Shown: one piece after another, positions 33,500 to 42,400 of the stretch
Layout of the letters: every line of letters begins with the position of its first letter
How positions within the stretch are numbered: position 1 is the first letter of the stretch
Translations under genes and position numbers: made by a program
Notes under the pieces: generated by a model
The model's database searches: none
What the model saw: only the letters and a program-made list of their open reading frames with translations
What the model was told of the DNA's origin: nothing
NCBI GenBank assembly: GCA_964409355.1
Contig: CAYPDC010000005.1
Location: forward strand, 3,306-67,305
Direction: 5' to 3'
DNA from: PCC-10605 sp964409355
GTDB taxonomy: Bacteria > Cyanobacteriota > Cyanobacteriia > Cyanobacteriales > Cyanobacteriaceae
Length of the DNA stretch: 64,000 nt

Positions 33500-33810
33500 A
33501 GGTAGCAGGTAGCAGGTAGCACCTGAGTTCGACATAAAATCTTAAGTGATGAAAGGTGTTAGGTGTTAGGTTAAAGAATTGATAAAAAACTTATGTTTAT
33601 TGATTTTATTGTTTTTCAGCACCTTGATTGATTAATCAATCTTAAAAAAACCCACCTGAAACCTGCAACCCGAAACCTGAAACCTACTAAAACTTAACAC
33701 ATGAATAAGTGCGTAACGTCAGTTATTTACTTTTTTTGTCAATATCTGTTAATTTTAACTCTGAAATGCTGGAGTACAGATGTGCGGTACGCACTACTCC
33801 GAACTGAGGT
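33500..33810. repeat. Composite repeat element bounded by ACCTGAGTTCG
   Basis: Three AGGTAGC heptamers (33500-33520) lead into ACCTGAGTTCG at 33521-33531; the inverse CGAACTGAGGT is at 33800-33810 with one mismatch. Inside are AGGTGTT units and a right-hand array CCTGAAA, CCTGCAA, CCCGAAA, CCTGAAA (33655-33682). Left AGGT-type and right CCT-type arrays could pair. The element fills most of the 467-base pcrA-trmD gap and reaches the trmD end; no gene is seen in it. Confidence 0.6.
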
Positions 33811-34498
33811 GATTTTTACTTTCATAATACTTTGCCATCAAATCAGGACGCTTTTTCTGGGTAGCTTCTAACTGCTTTTCTCTACGCCATTGGGCAATTT
33901 TTTTGTGATTGCCCGATCGCAGCACCGGGGGAACTTCCCAATCTCTAAATACCGCAGGACGAGTATAATGGGGATAATCTAATAAACCATCCTCAAAACT
34001 ATCAGCATATAATGATTCAGCTTTACCTACCGTACCGGGTAACAGTCGGATTACGCCATTAATTAAAGCTAAGGCGGGAATTTCGCCGCAGGTTAAGACA
34101 AAATCTCCTAAAGATACTTCTCGGCTAACAATATGTTGTACTCGTTCGTCAATGCCTTCATAATGTCCACAGATTAACACTAATTGCTGAAAACTTGCTA
34201 ATTCCCTTAACAGAGGTTGATCCATTGTTTGCCCTTGGGGAGAAAGTAAAATTACTTCTCTGGGTACTAAAATCGGGAGGGATTCCACTGCCGCAAAAAT
34301 GGGTTCGGGTTTTAATACCATGCCCACTCCCCCCCCATAAGGTTCATCATCTACTTGATGGTGTTTATCGGTGGTAAAGTCTCTAGGGTTGATAAGATTG
34401 ACGGATGCAACACCCTTATTCAAAGCCTTACCCAATAAACCACAACTCAAAGGGGAGGAGAAGAAATCAGGAAATAAAGTAATAACGTCTATTTGCAC
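33794..34498 (-). CDS. trmD: tRNA (guanine-N1-)-methyltransferase TrmD
   Basis: SPOUT methyltransferase that makes m1G37 in tRNAs to prevent +1 frameshifting, 234 residues. It begins MQIDVITLFPDFF. The deep trefoil knot binding AdoMet is built from LICGHYEGIDERV and TCGEIPALALINGVIRLLPG, and the catalytic Asp follows in YTRPAVFRDWEVPPVLRSG. The last codons overlap the right end of a repeat element (33800-33810), so its final residues may have been altered by that insertion. Confidence 0.96.
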   Translation of the reverse strand: MQIDVITLFPDFFSSPLSCGLLGKALNKGVASVNLINPRDFTTDKHHQVDDEPYGGGVGMVLKPEPIFAAVESLPILVPREVILLSPQGQTMDQPLLRELASFQQLVLICGHYEGIDERVQHIVSREVSLGDFVLTCGEIPALALINGVIRLLPGTVGKAESLYADSFEDGLLDYPHYTRPAVFRDWEVPPVLRSGNHKKIAQWRREKQLEATQKKRPDLMAKYYESKNHLSSE

Positions 34499-34529
34499 AA
34501 TTAGATTCTGGTTAAATTGCTAAAAAAAG

Positions 34530-34760
34530 GTGTCAAGTTTTAGGTTAAAGAATTTACAAAAAAATATATTAGACATCGGTAGAAATTGGGCTGTAAGCCT
34601 TAACTAGCAAGGAAAAATCTTAACTGATTTTTTTCTGTTCAATTCTTTGATGGAATAATCAGGATTTCTGAAAATTCTACCTGAAACCCGCTACCTGATA
34701 CCTGAAACCTAATCTTTATCCGATATTATTGCATCGAACTGAGGTTAGATCGAACTGAGG
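34530..34760. repeat. Repeat-rich stretch upstream of trmD
   Basis: The trmD-cphB gap (34499-35094) holds AGGTGTC and AGGTTAAAGAATTTA like the 33550 element, a partial MITE-like end (ATTAGACATCGG at 34568), the heptamers CCTGAAA, CCCGCTA, CCTGATA, CCTGAAA (34680-34707), and two CGAACTGAGGT copies (34735-34745, 34750-34760). The remaining 330 bases to cphB are AT-rich and presumably contain its promoter; no gene was seen. Confidence 0.6.
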
Positions 34761-35094
34761 TAGTAAAAGTAACAGTTTATGCTAAATTTTCATGGTTATA
34801 TATAAAACACTACTGAAAATTTATTATTTTTATTCACGGTTAAATTTAGTTTTTTAGAGGTTAAATATATCATCATTATCCACTATTTACTATTTATGAT
34901 CAGTTTATCTTAGGATGATTATCTTCAATGGTCTGGATTTATGATAATCTGATTATCGAAGATATAACGATTTAGTAGTGGAGATAATCTGAACATTTCA
35001 CAGATTTTTCTATACTCCATTAGTGTTAATGAGCAAAATCTCTTAAAATTAAATTTTAGTCTAAGCAGGGAATTATCATAAGTTAGAAAATAAC

Positions 35095-35913
35095 ATGAAG
35101 CAATATCTGAGAAACTCAATCCTAGTTATAGGAGGTGCAGAGGATAAAGTACACGGAAAGGAGATTTTACAAAGTTTTTGGCATTGTGCCGGGGGAACAT
35201 CTGCTATTATTGGGATCATCCCCTCCGCCTCAAGAGAACCTACTATTATCGGCGATCGCTATGTTAGTATTTTCCAAGATATGGGGGCTAAAGATTTGAG
35301 AGTCTTAGATGTGCGCGATCGCATCCAGGGGGAAGATCAGGGCTATCAGGAGTATGTAGAACAATGTACAGGAATATTTATGACGGGGGGGGATCAACTG
35401 CGTCTCTGCGGTTTATTAGCAGATACTCCCCTCATGGAAAGAATCCGTCAACGAGTAAAACTAGGAGAAATAACCCTTGCTGGAACAAGTGCGGGGGCGG
35501 CAGTAATGGGGCATCACATGATCGCTGGGGGGAGTAGTGGTGAATCCCCGAATCGTGCTTTAGTGGACATGGCCATGGGATTGGGCATCATTCCCGAAGT
35601 AATTGTCGATCAACATTTCCATAATCGTAACCGTATGGCAAGATTATTAAGTGCCATTTCCAGCCATCCCGAAAGATTGGGTATCGGTATTGATGAGGAT
35701 ACTTGTGCGGTTTTCCATCATCATGAGTTTATCGAAGTTTTAGGTAGAGGTACTGTCACCATCGTTGATGCTAAGGCTATGAGCTATACTAATCAAGGGG
35801 ATATTTTGGCAGAAGCACCTCTTTCCCTTCATAACCTTCGATTACACGTCCTCGGACATGGCGATCGCTATAATCTCAAAAATCATCAACCCATTGCAGC
35901 GGTGATTGAGTAA
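35095..35913 (+). CDS. cphB: Cyanophycinase
   Basis: Serine-type exopeptidase that releases beta-Asp-Arg dipeptides from cyanophycin, 272 residues. The nucleophile is S132 in GTSAGAAVMG, with the same number as in the Synechocystis enzyme. GGDQLRLCG and the His-rich DQHFHNRNRMAR also match the family. It lies 235 bases upstream of cphA in the same direction, so storage polymer synthesis and breakdown are encoded together. Confidence 0.96.
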   Translation: MKQYLRNSILVIGGAEDKVHGKEILQSFWHCAGGTSAIIGIIPSASREPTIIGDRYVSIFQDMGAKDLRVLDVRDRIQGEDQGYQEYVEQCTGIFMTGGDQLRLCGLLADTPLMERIRQRVKLGEITLAGTSAGAAVMGHHMIAGGSSGESPNRALVDMAMGLGIIPEVIVDQHFHNRNRMARLLSAISSHPERLGIGIDEDTCAVFHHHEFIEVLGRGTVTIVDAKAMSYTNQGDILAEAPLSLHNLRLHVLGHGDRYNLKNHQPIAAVIE

Positions 35914-35914
35914 T

Positions 35915-35942
35915 GTAGGGGTTGAATATATTCAACTCCTAC
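35915..35942 (+). terminator. GTAGGGGTTGAA hairpin after cphB
   Basis: GTTGAATATATTCAAC forms the core of an inverted repeat that runs from 35915 to 35942, one base after the cphB stop. Beyond it are direct repeats GGAGGCTTG (35968-35985) and the heptamers CCCGAAA, CCTGACA, CCTGATA (35994-36014). It could separate cphB from cphA expression. Confidence 0.5.
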
Positions 35943-36148
35943 GGAGTGGGGAGAATGGGAAGCGTGGGAGGCTTGGGAGGCTTGGGAAGATAACCCGAAA
36001 CCTGACACCTGATACCTCTTAATTGTACACTGTTCCCTGTTCCCTAAAAAAATCGAGAAATGTTCAAGTTGAACAGTTAAAGAGAACTTAAAAACGAGAC
36101 ACTTAAAATTGCGTCCAAATGATTGAACCGACGAGAAATTAACAAACC

Positions 36149-38761
36149 ATGAAAATCCTCAAAACACAAACACTGCGCGGACCTAACTACTGGAGTATTA
36201 GGAGACAAAAATTAATTCAAATGCGTTTGGATTTGGAAGATGTAGCGGAAAAACCATCTAACCTCATCCCCGGCTTTTATGAAGGCTTGGTAGATATTCT
36301 ACCTAGTTTAATTGAGCATTATTGTTCCAGAGATCATCGAGGGGGATTTTTAGAAAGGGTACAAGAGGGTACTTACATGGGGCATATTATCGAACACGTT
36401 GCCCTTGAATTGCAAGAGTTGGCAGGAATGCCCGTCGGTTTTGGACGCACCAGAGAAACTTCTACCCCGGGAGTTTATAATGTAGTTTTTGAGTATGTTT
36501 ATGAGGAAGCGGGAAGATACGCAGGAAGAGCGGCAGTAAGGCTTTGCAACTCTATTATTACCACTGGTACTTATGCTCCCGGAGAATTAGCCCAAGATTT
36601 GGCAGATTTACGGGATTTAAGGGCAAATTCGGCATTAGGTCCTTCCACAGAGACTATTATCAAAGAAGCAGAAGCAAGGGATATTCCATGGTGTTTACTC
36701 AGTGCGAGGGCAATGGTTCAATTAGGCTATGGGGTTAATCAACAACGCATTCAAGCTACCCTCAGCAGTCATTCTAGTATTTTAGGGGTAGAGTTAGCCT
36801 GTGATAAGGAAGGCACGAAAACTACCCTCGCTGAAGCGGGGATTCCTGTACCCAGAGGCACAGTGATTCACTATCTCGATGAGTTAGAAGATGCGATCGC
36901 ATCTGTGGGAGGTTATCCAGTGGTAATTAAACCCCTTGACGGTAATCATGGCAGAGGTATCACCATTGACGTAGAGAATTACTCGGAAGCAGAAGAAGCC
37001 TACGATTTAGCTAGTGCTGCTTCAAAAAGTCGTTCTATCATCGTGGAAAAATTCTATAAAGGCAATGATCACCGTATTTTAGTGGTTAATGGGAAATTAA
37101 TCGCTGTGGCCGAAAGAGTACCGGCTCATGTCGTGGGTGACGGTTATTCTACTGTTGAGGAGTTAATTGAAAAAACCAATCAAGATCCTAATCGTGGTGA
37201 TGGTCATGATAATGTATTAACTAAAATAAGCGTCGATCGCACCTCTTTAGGAGTCTTGAAAAAACAAGGCTTTGATATGGATACGAAACTTAAAGAAGGA
37301 CAAGTTGCCTATCTGAGAGCCACTGCTAATCTTAGCACTGGAGGCATCGCCATCGATCGCACCGACGATATTCACCCCGAAAATATTTGGATAGCGGAAA
37401 GGGTGGCGAAAATTATTGGTTTAGACATCGCAGGGATAGACGTAGTTACTCCTGACATTACCAGACCTTTAAGAGAGGTTGACGGGGTAATCGTGGAAGT
37501 GAACGCCGCCCCCGGTTTTAGAATGCACGTTGCCCCCAGTGTGGGGCTTCCCCGAAATGTTGCTGCTCCTGTGTTTGATATGCTTTTCCCTAATGGTAAA
37601 TCTAGTCGCATTCCCATTTTGGCTGTCACAGGCACCAACGGTAAAACTACCACCACTCGACTTTTAGCCCATATTTACCGTCAGACAGGCAAAGTTGTCG
37701 GTTATACCTCCACCGATGGTATTTATTTGGGAGAATATATGGTAGAAAAAGGAGATAATACTGGTCCTCTGAGTGCGGGGGTAATCTTAAAAGATCCTAC
37801 CGTGGAAGTGGCGGTGTTAGAATGTGCCAGAGGGGGCATTTTACGCTCTGGATTAGCCTTTGATCGCTGTGATATTGGGGTAGTGTTAAATGTTGCTGCG
37901 GATCACTTAGGTTTAGGAGATATTGACACCATCGAACAGATGGCCAAAGTCAAGGGAGTAATTGCTGAATCTGTCAGTGCGGACGGTTATGCGATTCTTA
38001 ACGCTGATGACCCACTGGTAGCACAAATGGCTCAAAATGTCAAGGGTAAAGTAGCTTATTTTTCCATGAATCCTGACAATCCCATTATCATCGATCATCT
38101 CAGACGGGATGGCATGGCGGCAATTTATGAAAATGGCTATATTTCTATCTATGAAGGAGAATGGACTTTAAGGGTAGAAAAAGCGGTGAATATGCCCGTT
38201 ACCATGAAGGGGATGGCACCGTTTATGATTGCCAATGCCTTAGCCGCTTGTTTAGCCGCCTTTGTCAATGGGGTTGACATCGAATTAATTCGTCAGGGAG
38301 TGCGAACTTTTAACCCCGGTGCGAATCAAACCCCCGGCAGGATGAATCTTTTTGAGATGAAAGACTTTTCTGTCTTAATCGATTATGCCCATAACCCCGC
38401 AGGATATGAAGCCGTGGGAGAGTTTGTCAAAAATTGGGAGGGCGATCGCCTCGGGGTGATTGGAGGCCCTGGAGACAGACGGGATGAGGATTTGATGCTT
38501 TTAGGCAAAATTGCTTCTGGTATTTTCGACTATATCATTATCAAGGAAGATGACGATCGACGGGGTAGAGATAAAGGGGAAGTTGCTGATTTAATCTTAA
38601 AGGGGATGCTCTCAGAAAACCCCAGTCAAGAACATTCCGTCATTCTCGATGAAATAGATGCGATCGAATCCGCTTTGAAAAAGGTAGATAAGGATGGTTT
38701 AGTGGTTATTTTCCCTGAAAGTGTCAGTCGTGCGATCGAGTTGGTACAAAAATATCAGTAG
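36149..38761 (+). CDS. cphA: Cyanophycin synthetase
   Basis: Makes cyanophycin (multi-L-arginyl-poly-L-aspartate) from Asp and Arg with ATP, 870 residues, close to the usual 873. An N-terminal domain (1-160) is followed by an ATP-grasp domain at about 215-475 (VVIKPLDGNHGRGI, VEVNAAPGFRMH) that adds Asp. A Mur-ligase-like domain follows from about 485, with P-loop GTNGKTTTT at 495-503, that adds Arg. DYAHNPAGYEAV lies in the last part. It is downstream of cphB. Confidence 0.97.
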   Translation: MKILKTQTLRGPNYWSIRRQKLIQMRLDLEDVAEKPSNLIPGFYEGLVDILPSLIEHYCSRDHRGGFLERVQEGTYMGHIIEHVALELQELAGMPVGFGRTRETSTPGVYNVVFEYVYEEAGRYAGRAAVRLCNSIITTGTYAPGELAQDLADLRDLRANSALGPSTETIIKEAEARDIPWCLLSARAMVQLGYGVNQQRIQATLSSHSSILGVELACDKEGTKTTLAEAGIPVPRGTVIHYLDELEDAIASVGGYPVVIKPLDGNHGRGITIDVENYSEAEEAYDLASAASKSRSIIVEKFYKGNDHRILVVNGKLIAVAERVPAHVVGDGYSTVEELIEKTNQDPNRGDGHDNVLTKISVDRTSLGVLKKQGFDMDTKLKEGQVAYLRATANLSTGGIAIDRTDDIHPENIWIAERVAKIIGLDIAGIDVVTPDITRPLREVDGVIVEVNAAPGFRMHVAPSVGLPRNVAAPVFDMLFPNGKSSRIPILAVTGTNGKTTTTRLLAHIYRQTGKVVGYTSTDGIYLGEYMVEKGDNTGPLSAGVILKDPTVEVAVLECARGGILRSGLAFDRCDIGVVLNVAADHLGLGDIDTIEQMAKVKGVIAESVSADGYAILNADDPLVAQMAQNVKGKVAYFSMNPDNPIIIDHLRRDGMAAIYENGYISIYEGEWTLRVEKAVNMPVTMKGMAPFMIANALAACLAAFVNGVDIELIRQGVRTFNPGANQTPGRMNLFEMKDFSVLIDYAHNPAGYEAVGEFVKNWEGDRLGVIGGPGDRRDEDLMLLGKIASGIFDYIIIKEDDDRRGRDKGEVADLILKGMLSENPSQEHSVILDEIDAIESALKKVDKDGLVVIFPESVSRAIELVQKYQ

Positions 38762-38906
38762 GGATCGATTATTTACCGATAACTTAGCTATAGCAATCTG
38801 TTTAGGAGTCATAAGAATATAATCCCCTCTAACCCACCCAGGGCTGTTTCGTTTTCGAGAAACAAAAAAGAGGGGGGTGGGGTGATTTTGGTTTATAACC
38901 TTTTAA

Positions 38907-39221
38907 CTAATAGACATCTCCACCACCTCAATTCGATGTAAGAATATAGTATAAAGGCAGGTTTCAGGCATCAGGCGGTGCATTGAGCGTAGTCGAAATG
39001 TAGCAGGTTTGGCGGTTTTTTTTCTGAAGATTAAATATTTAATATCCCGAATTGAACATCATAAAATCGATTTAGATATATTTTTTATAAATTCTTGAAC
39101 CTAATACCTGACACCCGATACCTTTACATCACCTAAAATTTTATACCGAACTCAGATTCCATCAATCGGGCTAGAAGCCCGAATTACGGTGCAGAAATCA
39201 TAATTGTGGGAGAAGTCTAAT
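38907..39221. repeat. Nested intergenic repeats (MITE-like copy split by another element)
   Basis: TAATAGACATCTCC at 38907-38920 looks like one MITE end; the core TCGGGCTAGAAGCCCGAA and right end GGGAGAAGTCTAAT lie at 39164-39221. Between them, from ACCTCAATTCG (38925) to CGAACTCAGAT (39147-39157), is a member of the ACCTGAGTTCG family with the heptamers CCTAATA, CCTGACA, CCCGATA (39100-39120). The rest of the 676-base gap (38762-39437) holds a G/C-rich stem after cphA near 38830-38880 and no gene. Confidence 0.6.
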
Positions 39222-39437
39222 AGAAAAAAATCGATATTAAAAATTTTGTAGGATAAGGCATTGAGAGTGATAATTAACTCTCATTGTACCAAAAGAATCT
39301 ATTAAACTTAGAAAAAAGATGTAAAATCAATTTATTCATTATTTTTGTCAATACATCTAACGTTTAGCTCCAAACACTTCGACTTGCGGTTATCGAGCCT
39401 AGTCGAAATATGCAGTACATCGCTCCGAACTCCGAAC

Positions 39438-42400
39438 TTAGGTTAACAATGCTTCAAAAGCTACCCCTTCAAAATTAAAGGTATCCCCATAATTACTGAT
39501 TACTGTTTGCGTTTCTAAAGAAGCAGTATAGAAATAACTACCTAGGGAATTGATTTTTTGAAAACGGGTAATACTATTCGCCATTTCTGCACCTTGAGGA
39601 TAGGCATAAAAGGCAATACCCTCATCAACAAAATTTGGATAATTATTCCGTATAGATTGACTTTCTTCTTCCCCGGCATAAAGATAGCCACCTATCTGAT
39701 TAGTATTACGAAAACGATTGAAAGTCGTTAAACCATCTTCGGGAGTATCCGATACATAAAACGCTAATCCCTCCTCAATAAAACTATTCCTGTAGTTAGT
39801 TAATATAGACTGTCTTTCCTCCTCACCAACATATAAATAACCACCAGAAATATCTAAACTACGAAAACGATATATAGCAGTATCTAAGATAGTTTCCTGA
39901 GTTTCTCCATCGGCAAAAAACCCTTGTTTCTGGATCATTCCATTTTTGATACCGCTTAAGTCATATTTCCCACCATCTTCAAGGTGTAGTGTAACTCCAT
40001 CAGGAGTATTATCTCCATTTTCGTCAAACAGTCTCACCGCGCCTAAATTATCCTGATGATCAAAACTAAATGATTCATATTCATTTATTTCTCGGTTAAA
40101 GAGGTTATAGCGATCGAACTCTCGGTTTCCTTGAAAATAAATTTTTACCTCTGCCAAGCCATTTTCATCAGGAAGTACACGAAAATCGAGACTTCCCATC
40201 AAGCTATTATCTAAATTAAGGGCTTTGTGAGTCCAGTTTCTGATTTGCCCAGTAGTTGAGCCTACTCTTACTTGAAACTCATCGGTAAAAGGGGTATCGC
40301 TCTCTTTCTCCAATGTCACCAGTAAACCAAATTCTCTCGTACCAGTGTAAACTTCATCTAGGGGTAAAGGCACAGAAACAGTTTTGCTGGTTTCTCCTGG
40401 TGCAAATATTACTCTCCCTAGCACGGGATTATAGTCACTTCCTGCTTTTGCTCGTCCATCAGTGCTGATATAATGGGTTTGAACATACTTATTTAAGTCT
40501 CCCGTGCGTTCGATCGTAAATTCTACCGCTCCATCAGCTTCGTTAGCAGTAGGATTAGAGACAAACAGGCGAGTGTCAATATCTTCTCCATCAGCTTCGC
40601 TATTGAGCATCTGATTTAAAATACCTTGACTAGTGTTTTCCGAGTTAACCTCAGAAGCAAAAACTGCACTAGCGACATTTTCGATCGTGGTAGTAATCAG
40701 TTCAGGAGTATTGGTATTGGGGGCATCAAAATTAACTTCGATCAAATTAATAATATTATTGCTAGTGACAGTCAAAGGCTTTCCTGCGACAATTTCTTCC
40801 CCTTCTCTGATTTGAGTAAAGACTCCCTCATCGTCTGGGTTAGGCACATATTCGGGATCAGGCTTATCGTTTAAATATCTCGCAGCACCACCATTTTGGT
40901 TAAGAACACCTAAACGACCATCAACAAATAATCTTAAGCCCAAATCACCAACACCATCGTTGGCTGTTTCGGTATCCCATAAAGAGTCATCGATTCCCGT
41001 TTTATCCAAACTTTGCTCTTGAGCATAAAGGACAAAGTTATCATCTGTTTGCATCAAACCTTGAACCGCACCTGAAACATCATTATTGGTACGTTCAGTT
41101 AAATCCCAGATAGTTTCCCCAGAAGATTTAACTATTTTCAGACCGACTTCGTCATCGATCAATAATGTATAAGTTAAGGGTACAAAAATCTGATTAACTA
41201 ACACCGTAGCCGCAGAATTATTAGAACTATAACGAGCAAATTGCTGACCAAATTGATTGACAAAGCCGTCTTCAACAAAATCAGAGCTTAAATTCAGGGT
41301 ATCATCTTCATCCATCACCACCGTGACAGTATTATTCTCGGACAATTGATTAACTGTGACCGAATTGAGAGTTAGAGTATTAGCACCATAATCTTCCGTT
41401 ACTAATATCTCCCAGCTATCAAGACGTTGAGCAAATTTAGTTAAATCCCAATCTTGACCGTTATAACCCGTAAACTTAAGTATATCAGTACCAGTACCAC
41501 CATCTAAACGACGGAAATAAGTATCATTAACCGTGACAAAATCATCATCAGGACCAGCATAAACAACATCTGTACCGCCTTCGGTATAAATAATATCCTG
41601 ACCTTGTCCTGCCACAAAACTCTCACCCGTAGGCACACCCACCATTATATCATCGCCGATCGAACCTGTTTGAGTTATTTTATTGGTAAAGTCACTACCA
41701 AAAAGCACGAAACTGAGGTTATCATCATTACCCGGTGCACCGATCACAAAATCACTGAAACCATCACCATTAACATCTTCTCCTCCACCAAGGGAAATAC
41801 CGGCTTGAGAGCTAGGTAAACCTTCAATGGTAAAACCTAAATCATTGGAGTTATCTTCCGTATCTGATTGATTATTACTCAGACTTTGTAGATCAAAGGG
41901 ATTATCAGCCGAAAATTCAGTCCCCCAGTTACTTCCTCCAAAGACTACAGTAACGACTCCATCAGCAGTTTGTTCTACGCCTTCCAAAGAGGTATTGGGA
42001 GAGGCTACAGCAAGATCATCAAAACCATCACCATTTATATCGCCTATGGCTTTGATTTCGCTCATTTGATAGATATTATTTAAGTTGCTATCTATATCAT
42101 CAATATTGGGGTAACCCAAAACTACATCAGGAACAGAAGATGAAGAAACACCGTCCGTATCGCCGTAATAAACCAATACTGCTCCTCGGTTATTAACAAA
42201 AACAAAACTTCTTCTGCCACCTATTCCTGTATAGTAGCCTTCTGCTAAAACAGCAAAATCTTCGATGCCATCGCCGTTAAAATCACCTATACTCTCTAGT
42301 TGACTGCCTAACTGTTGAGCTTCATTGGCTTCATAAAAAGGTTGCGATCCAGTAATATTAATGGAATCATTTTCTTTCCCCGCATAGGCGACAAAAATTC

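Noticed and set aside
34925..35119. A 64-residue minus-strand frame upstream of cphB
   Set aside because: It overlaps the cphB start and its likely promoter, is low complexity and resembles nothing.
36060..36148. Possible glutamine-type riboswitch before cphA
   Set aside because: GATTGAACCGACGAG vaguely recalls the motif, but the required conserved segments and stems were not found.
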